Positions 18,975 to 26,316 of a stretch of 64,000 nucleotides of DNA are shown here, in pieces; positions within the stretch are counted from its first letter, which is position 1, and every line of letters starts with the position of its first letter. Below the pieces are notes generated by a model. It was given only the letters and a program-made list of their open reading frames with translations. It searched no databases and was not told the origin of the DNA. Origin of the DNA: Acidimicrobiaceae bacterium (GTDB lineage Bacteria; Actinomycetota; Acidimicrobiia; Acidimicrobiales; JAUTXP01); the NCBI GenBank assembly GCA_030837965.1, contig JAUTXP010000030.1:1-64000 (forward strand), in the 5' to 3' direction. The position numbers and the translations under genes are program-made.

Positions 18975-19025
18975 CTTCTTGTCAGGGTTGCGACGGCTGG
19001 GACTCGAACTGGTCATGACAAGAAG
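18975..19025 (+). repeat. Palindromic element, family B copy 1
   Basis: A 10-bp perfect stem CTTCTTGTCA (18975-18984) / TGACAAGAAG (19016-19025) with a 31-nt loop, followed by a G-rich strand. It lies between two divergent genes, so it cannot simply be their terminator. Read in reverse, its loop (GACCAGTTCGAGTC) matches copies at 30134 and 45311. Confidence 0.8.
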
Positions 19026-19111
19026 GGGAGGGGGCGGGTGTCTGGGCGCAGGGGTCTGGATGCGACGGTCCGGGGCCGGCGGCGGACTGTCGTCCCCAAA
19101 GGGTCGTTGAC

Positions 19112-19117
19112 TAGCCT
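19112..19117 (+). promoter_or_regulatory. -10 box TAGCCT, leaderless spacing
   Basis: TAGCCT lies 6 nt before the ATG at 19124. Confidence 0.5.
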
Positions 19118-19123
19118 CCGCAT

Positions 19124-19693
19124 ATGGCCCAAAACGACATGCTGAAGCGGTACCTGGACGCCGGCTTGGCCTTCACCCAGATGACCCGCAGTCGGGCCGA
19201 GGCCATCGTCAAGGACCTGGTCAAGGCAGGCGAGATCCAGCGGGAGCAGACCCAGGACCGGGTCGAGGAACTGGTCGAGCGCAGCCGCCGAAACACCGAG
19301 CAGCTCGTGGACATGGTCCGCAAGGAGATCACCGAGCAGGTGCGTTCACTGGGCCTGGTGAGCAGGGTCGACTTGGGCAGGCTCGAGGCCCGCATCAACT
19401 CGCTGACCGGCAGGGGCGGCGGCCCGTCGAGCCGCCCGACCAGCACGACGGCAACCGCGACCACGACGGCCACCGCCGCGGCCAGCCCGTCGACCGCCAA
19501 GTCGGCGGCTGCGGCCAAGAAGGCACCGGTCCAGAAGAAGGCCCAGGCCCCGGCCAAGAAGGCGGCCGCCCCGGCCCCGGTCAAGAAGGCCGCCGCCCCC
19601 GCCCCCGGCCCCGCCAAGAAGTCGGCGAAGCCGGCCACCAAGGCCGCGCCGGCCACCAAGGCGGCCAAGGCCACCGGGGCGAAGAAGGCCTGA
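19124..19693 (+). CDS. Phasin-like helical protein with Lys/Ala/Pro histone H1-like tail
   Basis: The 189-aa protein has an N-terminal helical domain (residues 1-95) of the phasin-type: LDAGLAFTQMTRSRAEAIVKDLVKAG followed by a heptad-like coiled coil (QDRVEELVERSRRNTEQLVDMVRKEITEQV). Residues 115-189 are a Lys/Ala/Pro tail (AAAKKAPVQKK and similar) like bacterial H1-type or mycobacterial Hup tails, likely to bind DNA or polyanions. It may therefore link polymer granules to DNA or act as a nucleoid-associated protein. It immediately precedes tlyA. Confidence 0.75.
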   Translation: MAQNDMLKRYLDAGLAFTQMTRSRAEAIVKDLVKAGEIQREQTQDRVEELVERSRRNTEQLVDMVRKEITEQVRSLGLVSRVDLGRLEARINSLTGRGGGPSSRPTSTTATATTTATAAASPSTAKSAAAAKKAPVQKKAQAPAKKAAAPAPVKKAAAPAPGPAKKSAKPATKAAPATKAAKATGAKKA

Positions 19694-20433
19694 CCAGCAG
19701 GCGACGTCTCGACGTCGAGCTGGTGCGTCGCGGCCTGGCTGACAGCCGGGAGCAGGCCAAAGAGCTCATCGGGGCCGGGCATGTCCTGGTGTCGGGAGCC
19801 GTGGCCGACAAGCCCGCCCGGCAGGTGTCGACAGCAGAGCCCGTCGAGCTGCTCGGCCCCAAGCCCCGCTTCGTCAGCCGCGGCGGCGAGAAGCTGGACG
19901 CGGCCATCGCGCACTTCAACGTGACCGTGGAAGGTCGAAGGGCGTTGGACGCGGGCGCGTCGACGGGCGGGTTCACCGACTGCCTGCTGCAACGGGGTGC
20001 GGCCCATGTGGTGGCGGTGGACGTGGGCCATGGGCAGTTGCACGAACGGCTGCGGGCCGACCCCCGTGTCACTGTCGTCGAGCGCACCAACATCCGTGAC
20101 TTCGCCACCGAGGAGCGCTTCGACCTGCTGGTGGCCGACCTGTCCTTCGTCAGCCTGCGCATCGTCGCCCCCGCCCTCGTCGGCCTGGCCCGTCCCGGCG
20201 CGGACCTAGTGACTCTGGTCAAGCCGCAGTACGAGGCGGGCCGGGCCGAGGCGGCCAAGGGGAGGGGCGTCATCACCGACCCGGAGGTGTGGCGCCGGGT
20301 GCTGAACGAGGTGGTGTCAGCCCTGAGCGACGCCGGAGCGGCGATGATGGAGGTCATGGTGTCGCCCCTCAAAGGGGCCGACGGCAACGTCGAGTTCCTG
20401 GCCCACTTCCGCTGCCACCAGGCGGCTGCGTAG
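19690..20433 (+). CDS. tlyA: TlyA family rRNA 2'-O-methyltransferase / hemolysin
   Basis: The product matches mycobacterial TlyA, which methylates 16S and 23S rRNA ribose. An N-terminal S4 RNA-binding domain (RRRLDVELVRRGLADSREQA) precedes the SAM fold (DAGASTGGFTDCLLQRGA, VAVDVGHGQL, ADLSFVSLRI). The S4 conservation begins upstream of the first ATG/GTG/TTG in frame (GTG 19723), while CTG 19690, overlapping the upstream TGA, would give a 247-aa protein with the full domain. I therefore propose a CTG start; GTG 19723 would truncate the S4 domain. Confidence 0.88.
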   Translation: MTSRRRLDVELVRRGLADSREQAKELIGAGHVLVSGAVADKPARQVSTAEPVELLGPKPRFVSRGGEKLDAAIAHFNVTVEGRRALDAGASTGGFTDCLLQRGAAHVVAVDVGHGQLHERLRADPRVTVVERTNIRDFATEERFDLLVADLSFVSLRIVAPALVGLARPGADLVTLVKPQYEAGRAEAAKGRGVITDPEVWRRVLNEVVSALSDAGAAMMEVMVSPLKGADGNVEFLAHFRCHQAAA

Positions 20434-21285
20434 ATGGCCGTCTTCGCCCTCGTGCCCCACCGCCATCGGGCCGAGTCGGCTGACCTGGTCGTGTCCGCCG
20501 CCACCTGGCTGGAAGCGCGGGGTCACGAGGTGCGCGTGCCCGCCGACGACGCCCAGTCGATGCACCGGCGCTGGGCCTGGCCCGAGGCCGACCTGTCGGC
20601 CGGGCTCGACCTGGCCGTGAGCCTGGGCGGCGACGGCACCATGCTCCACGTCGTGCAGTTGGTGTGCGAGGCGGACGTGCCCGTGCTCGGCGTCAACGTC
20701 GGCCACCTCGGCTACCTGACCACGGTGGAGCCCCACAACCTGCTCGACGCCTTGGACCGCTTCCTGGCCGGGGCCTTCCAGATCGAGCGGCGCATGATGC
20801 TCCAGGTCGTGGTCGAGTGCCGTGACGGGGAGGCGGCCCACGCCACCGCTTTGAACGAGGCGGTGCTGGAGAAGACGGCGTCGGGCAACACCGTCCAGTT
20901 GGCCATCCGCATCAACGACCGGCCCTTCACCACCACCGCGGCCGACGGCATGATCGTGGCCACACCCACCGGATCGACCGCCTACAACCTTTCGGCGCGC
21001 GGCCCGATCGTGTCGCCGCGGCACCGGGCCATCGTGCTCACGCCCGTGTCGCCCCACATGCTGTTCGACCGCTCGCTGGTGCTCGAGCCGGACGAGGTGG
21101 TCGAGCTGGAGGTGCTCGACGGCAGGCCCGCCATGCTGGTGGTGGACGGCCGCAACCTGGCCACGCTCGCCCCCACGGACAAGGTGCGCATCGGCCAGGC
21201 CAAGCACGACGCCCATCTGGTCACGTTCGACGGCCGCGACTTCCATCAGATCCTGAAGGCCAAGTTCAAGCTGGCCGACCGATGA
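20434..21285 (+). CDS. nadK: NAD kinase
   Basis: The 283-aa enzyme phosphorylates NAD to NADP. The GGDGT motif is at residues 65-69, followed by GVNVGHLGYLTTVEP, the NE pair in ALNEAVLE, and TPTGSTAYNLSARGPIVSP. Length is typical. The gene abuts tlyA (stop/start adjacent) and precedes recN, the widely conserved actinobacterial order tlyA-nadK-recN. Confidence 0.96.
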   Translation: MAVFALVPHRHRAESADLVVSAATWLEARGHEVRVPADDAQSMHRRWAWPEADLSAGLDLAVSLGGDGTMLHVVQLVCEADVPVLGVNVGHLGYLTTVEPHNLLDALDRFLAGAFQIERRMMLQVVVECRDGEAAHATALNEAVLEKTASGNTVQLAIRINDRPFTTTAADGMIVATPTGSTAYNLSARGPIVSPRHRAIVLTPVSPHMLFDRSLVLEPDEVVELEVLDGRPAMLVVDGRNLATLAPTDKVRIGQAKHDAHLVTFDGRDFHQILKAKFKLADR

Positions 21286-21313
21286 GCGGCGTGCGCGCAG
21301 GGTCGAGCCCCAC

Positions 21314-22921
21314 GTGCTGATCGAGCTGTCCATCCGCAACCTGGGCGTGATCGAGTCGCTCGACCTCGTGCTCGGCCCGGGCATGACCGCACTGACCGGT
21401 GAGACGGGCGCGGGCAAGACCATGGTGGTCGAGGCCATCGAGCTGTTGCTGGGCGGGCGGGCCGACGCCGTGCTGGTGCGACCGGGCAACGAGGAGGCGC
21501 GCGTCGACGGGCGCTTCGCGCTGGCCGACGACGAGGGCGAGATCGTGCTGTCGCGCGTGGTGCCCGCCAACGGCCGCACCCGCGCCTATGTGGACGGGAC
21601 CATGGCCACCGCGTCGGCGTTGGCCGAGGCCGGGGCCGACCTGGTGGACCTGCACGGCCAGCACGTCCACCAAAAGCTCTTGGCCACACCCGCCCAGCGG
21701 GCCGCGCTGGACGAGTTCGGCGCCATCGACCTCACGCCGCTGGCCGATGCACGCGACCGGGTGCGGGCCCTGGACGACGCGTTGGCCGCGCTGGGCGGCG
21801 ACGAGCGGGCGCGAGCCCGCGAGATCGACCTGTTGCAGTACCAGGTCGCCGAGTTGGAGGCCGCGGGCCTGGTCGACGCCGACGAGGACGAGCGCTTGCG
21901 CGACGAGGAGGACCGGCTGGCCGACGCCACCGCGCACCGGGACGCGGCCGCGGCCGCGTACGAGGCGTTGCGGGGCGACGGTGGCGCGGCCGACGGCCTG
22001 GGCGCGGCCCTGGGCGCCATCGCCCACCGGGCCCCGCTGACCGACCTGCACGAGCGACTGCACGCCTTGGCCGCGGAGGTGGAAGAGGCGGCCCACGACC
22101 TGCGGGCCGCGGTCGAGTCGTTGGAGGACGACCCCGAGCGGTTGGCTGCGGTGCGCGAGCGCAGGAACCTGTTGCGCAACCTGACCCGCAAATACGGCGA
22201 GTCGCTGGCCGACGTGCTGGCCTACTTCAGCGAGGCCGACGACCGACTGGCCGAGCTGCGCGCCCACGACAAGCGGGCCGCGGCGTTGGATGCGGAGAGG
22301 TCCCAGGCCGCGGCCGTGGTCGAGCAGGAGGAGCGGCGGGTGCGCGCCGCCCGGAACGAAGCCGCGCCCCGTCTGGCATCGGCCGTCCAAGAGCGGCTGC
22401 GGGAACTGGCCATGCCCCGCGCCTGCTTCGAGGTCGAGGTCAGCGAGGAAGGCCCCGGCGACCGGGTCGGCTTCCTGCTGAGCGCCAACGCGGGTGAGCC
22501 CGCGCTGCCGTTGACCAAAGTCGCGTCCGGCGGCGAGTTGGCCAGGACCATGCTGGCCGCCCGGCTGGTGCTCACGGGCGCCCCGCCCACCCTCGTGTTC
22601 GACGAGGTGGACGCGGGCATCGGGGGCGAGGCCGCGGTGGCCGTGGGACGGGCCTTGGCCGCGCTGGCCCAGCAGGGCAGCCAAGTGCTGGTCGTGACCC
22701 ACCTGCCCCAAGTAGCCGCCTTCGCCGACCGCCAGGTGGCGGTGTGGAAGGAAGAGGCCGGAGGGCGCACGGTGGCCAAGGCCAAGACGCTGGACGACGG
22801 CGAGCGGGTCGTCGAGCTGTCGCGCATGCTGTCGGGCAGCCCGGAGAGCGACACGGCCAGGGGCCACGCCGAGGAGCTGCTGGCCGTGGCCGTGGCCGCC
22901 CGCCAAAGGGGTGGGCGGTGA
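21314..22921 (+). CDS. recN: DNA repair protein RecN
   Basis: A 535-aa SMC-like ATPase involved in double-strand break repair. Walker A GETGAGKT is at residues 29-36, HGQHVHQKLL follows, a long coiled coil spans about residues 140-350, the ABC signature SGGELARTMLAARLVL and Walker B TLVFDEVDAGIGG close the head. GTG is the start. It shares its stop with the steA start (TGATG). Confidence 0.96.
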   Translation: MLIELSIRNLGVIESLDLVLGPGMTALTGETGAGKTMVVEAIELLLGGRADAVLVRPGNEEARVDGRFALADDEGEIVLSRVVPANGRTRAYVDGTMATASALAEAGADLVDLHGQHVHQKLLATPAQRAALDEFGAIDLTPLADARDRVRALDDALAALGGDERARAREIDLLQYQVAELEAAGLVDADEDERLRDEEDRLADATAHRDAAAAAYEALRGDGGAADGLGAALGAIAHRAPLTDLHERLHALAAEVEEAAHDLRAAVESLEDDPERLAAVRERRNLLRNLTRKYGESLADVLAYFSEADDRLAELRAHDKRAAALDAERSQAAAVVEQEERRVRAARNEAAPRLASAVQERLRELAMPRACFEVEVSEEGPGDRVGFLLSANAGEPALPLTKVASGGELARTMLAARLVLTGAPPTLVFDEVDAGIGGEAAVAVGRALAALAQQGSQVLVVTHLPQVAAFADRQVAVWKEEAGGRTVAKAKTLDDGERVVELSRMLSGSPESDTARGHAEELLAVAVAARQRGGR

Positions 22922-24075
22922 TGCTCGGGCGCAAGGGCGCCGAGGTCACGGTCACCAGCGGCACGGCGCGCGTCGACAAGCGCACCAAGGACCTCATCAA
23001 GCGGTTGCAGCCGGGCGACATCGCCGTGATCGACCACGAGGACCTCGACCGAGTCGCGGCCGAGGGCTTGATCGAGGCGCGCGTGGGCGGGATCGTCAAC
23101 GCGGCCCGATCCATGTCCGGCCGCTACCCCAACGTCGGCCCCTTGCTCATCGCCGCCGCGGGCATTCCGCTGGTGGACCATGCGGGTGGGCAGGTGATGG
23201 ACCTGGTGCGCGAGGGCGTCCTGGCCCGGTTGGAGGACGGCGACCTGGTGGTCGAGGGCGCGGTGGTGGGCAAAGGCGTGCGTCAGAGCCTGCGCTCGTT
23301 GGAGGACGCCTACGAGCAGTCGAAGCAGGCCATGGGCGACGAGTTGGAGCGCTTCGCCGAGAACACGTTGGAGTACCTCCGGCGCGAGCGCCACCTCGTC
23401 GTGGGCGACCTGCCCATGCCCGACCTGCGCACCAGCCTGAAGGGCCGACACGCCCTCATCGTCGTGCGGGGCGTGGACTACAAGGAGGACTTGGCCCACC
23501 TGCGCAGCTACGTGCGCGAGATCAGGCCGGTGCTGGTGGCGGTGGACGGCGGGGCCGACGCGCTGTTGGAGTTCGGCATGCGCCCTGACCTCATCATCGG
23601 CGACTTCGACTCCGTGTCCACCGACTCGTTGCAGTGCGGGGCCGAGTTGGTGGTGCACGCCTACCCGGGCGGGGACGCGCCGGGCGCGGCCAGGCTCGAC
23701 GCCCTCGGCCTGTCCTACAAGGTGCTTGAGGCGCCGGGCACCAGCGAGGACATCGCCATGCTGCTGGCCGACAACAAGGGCGCCGACCTGTTGGTGGCGG
23801 TGGGCACCCACGCGTCGATGGTGGAGTTCCTCGACAAGGGCCGGGCGGGCATGGCCTCCACCTTCCTCGTGCGGCTCAAGGTGGGCGAGAAGCTGGTGGA
23901 CGCCAAAGGCGTGAGCCGCCTGTACGAGAGCCGTATCCGCAAGCGCGACATGACCTTCTTCCTGTTGGCGGCCATGCTCTGCTTCGTGGTCGTGGTCGTC
24001 GCCCTCACCCCCAGCGTCTTCCTCGACGGCTTCTGGGTGCTGCTGCGCGACGCGTGGCGGTCGATCGTCCGCTAA
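22921..24075 (+). CDS. steA: SteA-like septum/cell-envelope protein (thiamin pyrophosphokinase-like fold)
   Basis: The 384-aa protein resembles actinobacterial SteA, a cytokinetic-ring-associated protein that works with SteB. Visible are TVTSGTARVDKRTKDLIKRL, a pyrophosphokinase-like core (VAVDGGADALLEFGMRPDLI, then GDFDSVSTDSLQCG), and a C-terminal membrane helix (MTFFLLAAMLCFVVVVVAL) with a short tail. The next gene encodes the SteB/MctB partner 4 nt downstream. Role in division is by family analogy with corynebacteria. Confidence 0.88.
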   Translation: MLGRKGAEVTVTSGTARVDKRTKDLIKRLQPGDIAVIDHEDLDRVAAEGLIEARVGGIVNAARSMSGRYPNVGPLLIAAAGIPLVDHAGGQVMDLVREGVLARLEDGDLVVEGAVVGKGVRQSLRSLEDAYEQSKQAMGDELERFAENTLEYLRRERHLVVGDLPMPDLRTSLKGRHALIVVRGVDYKEDLAHLRSYVREIRPVLVAVDGGADALLEFGMRPDLIIGDFDSVSTDSLQCGAELVVHAYPGGDAPGAARLDALGLSYKVLEAPGTSEDIAMLLADNKGADLLVAVGTHASMVEFLDKGRAGMASTFLVRLKVGEKLVDAKGVSRLYESRIRKRDMTFFLLAAMLCFVVVVVALTPSVFLDGFWVLLRDAWRSIVR

Positions 24076-24079
24076 CGCC

Positions 24080-24964
24080 ATGGTCACCTTTCGATTCCAC
24101 CTCCTCTCGCTGACTGCCGTCTTCTTGGCCTTGGCCGTGGGCATCGCCATCGGCGCCACCGTGGTCGACCAGGCCACCGTCGACGTGCTCCAGCGCAGGC
24201 TCAAGACCGTGCAGGAGAACGTGGCCCGCACCGACAAGCTCCAAAGCCAGGTCGACGAGTGGAAGCGCTTCAGCGACCAGGCCGCCGACGAGCTGGTGGA
24301 GGGCAGGCTGCCGCAACAGCCGGTGTTGGTGGTCGGCGTGCGGGGCATGGACCGCCTGCCGGTCGAGCGTTTCCGCCAGTCGCTGGCCCGGGCCGGCGCG
24401 CTCTTGGAGGGCACGGTCTGGTTCACGTCCAAGCTCAAGCTGGACAAGGCCGACGACGTGGCCAGCCTGGCCGAGATCCTGGGGGTGCCCAACGGCAGGC
24501 CCGACGAGTTGCGACGGGCCTTGGTCGGCAGGCTGGCGTCGTCCTGGGCGGGCAGCGGCGAGACCAATCCACTGCCGAGGCTGGTCGAGTCGTCGTTCGT
24601 GGAGTACGAGTCGCCGCAAGGGATCGACATCGACCCGGCCACCGTGCCGCGTATCGAGACCAAGTTCGTGGTCGTGTCCGACGAGCGGGCCGACGTGGCC
24701 AACGAGCAACTGGCCATCCCCTTCGCCACCCAGTTGGCCAAGAGCTTCCCGGCGCGGGTTCTCGCCGCGGAGCCCGCGGGCGCGTTGTTCGTGGGCCCGC
24801 TGCGCCAAGGCGAGGCCTCGAACGCGCTGTCCACGGTGGACAACGTGGGCGACTTCAGGGGTCGGGTGGCGGCCGTGCTGGCCTTGCAGGACCTGGCCAA
24901 CAAGAAGGTGGGCCACTACGGCGACGGACCGCATGCGTCCCGGCTCGTCCCCGAGCCCGCATGA
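24080..24964 (+). CDS. steB: SteB/MctB-like envelope protein (copper transporter family)
   Basis: The 294-aa protein starts with FRFHLLSLTAVFLALAVGIAIG, one N-terminal membrane helix, followed by a coiled coil (VDVLQRRLKTVQENVART) and an extracytoplasmic domain. This is the pattern of MctB/SteB proteins, annotated as copper transporters but shown in corynebacteria to act with SteA. No copper-binding Cys/Met cluster is visible, so a division role is favoured. The stop overlaps the murJ start (ATGA). Confidence 0.87.
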   Translation: MVTFRFHLLSLTAVFLALAVGIAIGATVVDQATVDVLQRRLKTVQENVARTDKLQSQVDEWKRFSDQAADELVEGRLPQQPVLVVGVRGMDRLPVERFRQSLARAGALLEGTVWFTSKLKLDKADDVASLAEILGVPNGRPDELRRALVGRLASSWAGSGETNPLPRLVESSFVEYESPQGIDIDPATVPRIETKFVVVSDERADVANEQLAIPFATQLAKSFPARVLAAEPAGALFVGPLRQGEASNALSTVDNVGDFRGRVAAVLALQDLANKKVGHYGDGPHASRLVPEPA

Positions 24965-26316
24965 CGGACACCAGCCTCACCCGTTCCACGCTGACCATCA
25001 CGGCGTGGAACTCCGTGTCCCGCCTGACTGGTTTCGTGCGCGTGCTGGCCGTGGGCGCGGCGCTGGGCACCACCTTCTTGGGCAACACCTACCAAAGCTC
25101 GAACCTCGTCTCCAACCTCCTGTTCGAGATCCTGGCCAGCGGCCTGCTGTCGGCTCCGTTGATCCCTGCCTTCGTCGGGCTCCTCGACCGAGGCGACCAA
25201 GCCGAGGCCGAAGGCCTGGCGTCGTCGTTGTTGGGCTTGGCCTTGGTGGGACTGGGTGTGGTGGTGGTGGCCGGAGTCGTCGCGGGCCACGCCGTGATGC
25301 GGCTGCTGACTGTCGGGGTGGCCGACGCGGCCGTGCGCCAGGCCGAGATCAGGCTGGGCGGGTTCTTCTTGTGGTTCTTCCTGCCCCAGGTCCTGCTGTA
25401 CGCGGTGGGCGCGGTGGCCAGCGCCTTTTTGAACGCGTCCCGTCGCTTCGCGGCGGCCGCCTTTGCACCCGTGGCCAACAACGTGGTGGTGACGGCGACC
25501 ATGATCGCCTTCATCGTCGTGCGCGGCGGCCACAAGCCGTCGCTGGGAATCGCCTTGTCCCACAAGCTCCTGCTGGCCGTGGGCACCACCGGCGGCGTGC
25601 TGGCCATGAGCGCGGTGCCAGTGCTGGCCCTGGTGCGCGCCGGCTATCGACTGCGGCCGCGCATCGACTTGTCCAACCCGCACCTGCGGTCCGTGGGCCG
25701 GGTGGGGGCATGGGGTGCGGTGATGCTGGCCGCGGCCCAGGTGCTCATCGGCGTGACCCTCGTGCTGGCCAACCGGGTGGAGGGCGGCGTGGTCGCCTAC
25801 ACCATCGCCTACACCTTCTTCCTGCTGCCCCACGCGGTGATCGCCCACCCGCTCTACACCGCGCTGTACCCGCGGCTCGCCGCGCACGTGCACGCGGGGG
25901 ACAAGGCCGCCTTCGCCGCGGACGTGGGCGACGGCGTGCGCCGCATGGCCGCCTTCGTGCTGCCCGCCTCTGTCGCGCTGGCCGTGGTCGCCCCGCCGTT
26001 GCTGCGATTGGTCCATCTGGGCGCGCTCGACAAGGCGGGCACGTCGTTCGTGGCCCGCGTGCTGCTGGCGTACGCGCTGGGCCTGCTCGGCTACTCGGTG
26101 TTCCAACTCCTGGCCCGCGCGGCCACGGCCATGGGCGACGCCCGGCTTCCCGCGCTGGTCGGCATCGGCATGACGGTGGGCGGCGCGGGCCTGATGGTGC
26201 TGGGCTCGTCCGTCACCCACGGACGCGACCGGGTGGTGGTGCTAGGCGTGGCCCACTCGGTGGCCATGAGCGTGGGCGCGGCCGTCATGTGGGCCCTGCC
26301 CTGGCGGCGCGCGTGA
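24961..26316 (+). CDS. murJ: Lipid II flippase MurJ/MviN family
   Basis: A 451-aa MOP-superfamily membrane protein with about 12 hydrophobic segments: ITAWNSVSRLTGFVRVLAVG, a NLLFEILASGLLSAPLIPAF segment typical of MurJ, and further helices. It is shorter than typical MurJ (over 500 aa) and lacks the extended C-terminal part found in many actinobacteria. ATG 24961 overlaps the steB stop; an in-frame extension upstream lies inside steB. It likely flips lipid-linked wall precursors, though a related polymer flippase is possible. Confidence 0.85.
   Translation: MTDTSLTRSTLTITAWNSVSRLTGFVRVLAVGAALGTTFLGNTYQSSNLVSNLLFEILASGLLSAPLIPAFVGLLDRGDQAEAEGLASSLLGLALVGLGVVVVAGVVAGHAVMRLLTVGVADAAVRQAEIRLGGFFLWFFLPQVLLYAVGAVASAFLNASRRFAAAAFAPVANNVVVTATMIAFIVVRGGHKPSLGIALSHKLLLAVGTTGGVLAMSAVPVLALVRAGYRLRPRIDLSNPHLRSVGRVGAWGAVMLAAAQVLIGVTLVLANRVEGGVVAYTIAYTFFLLPHAVIAHPLYTALYPRLAAHVHAGDKAAFAADVGDGVRRMAAFVLPASVALAVVAPPLLRLVHLGALDKAGTSFVARVLLAYALGLLGYSVFQLLARAATAMGDARLPALVGIGMTVGGAGLMVLGSSVTHGRDRVVVLGVAHSVAMSVGAAVMWALPWRRA

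Noticed and set aside
24933-26312. N-terminal extension of the GT2 fusion back through murJ
   Set aside because: The extension is Arg/Gly-rich shadow of murJ in another frame; GTG 26313 gives a normal GT2 N-terminus and a GTGA overlap.
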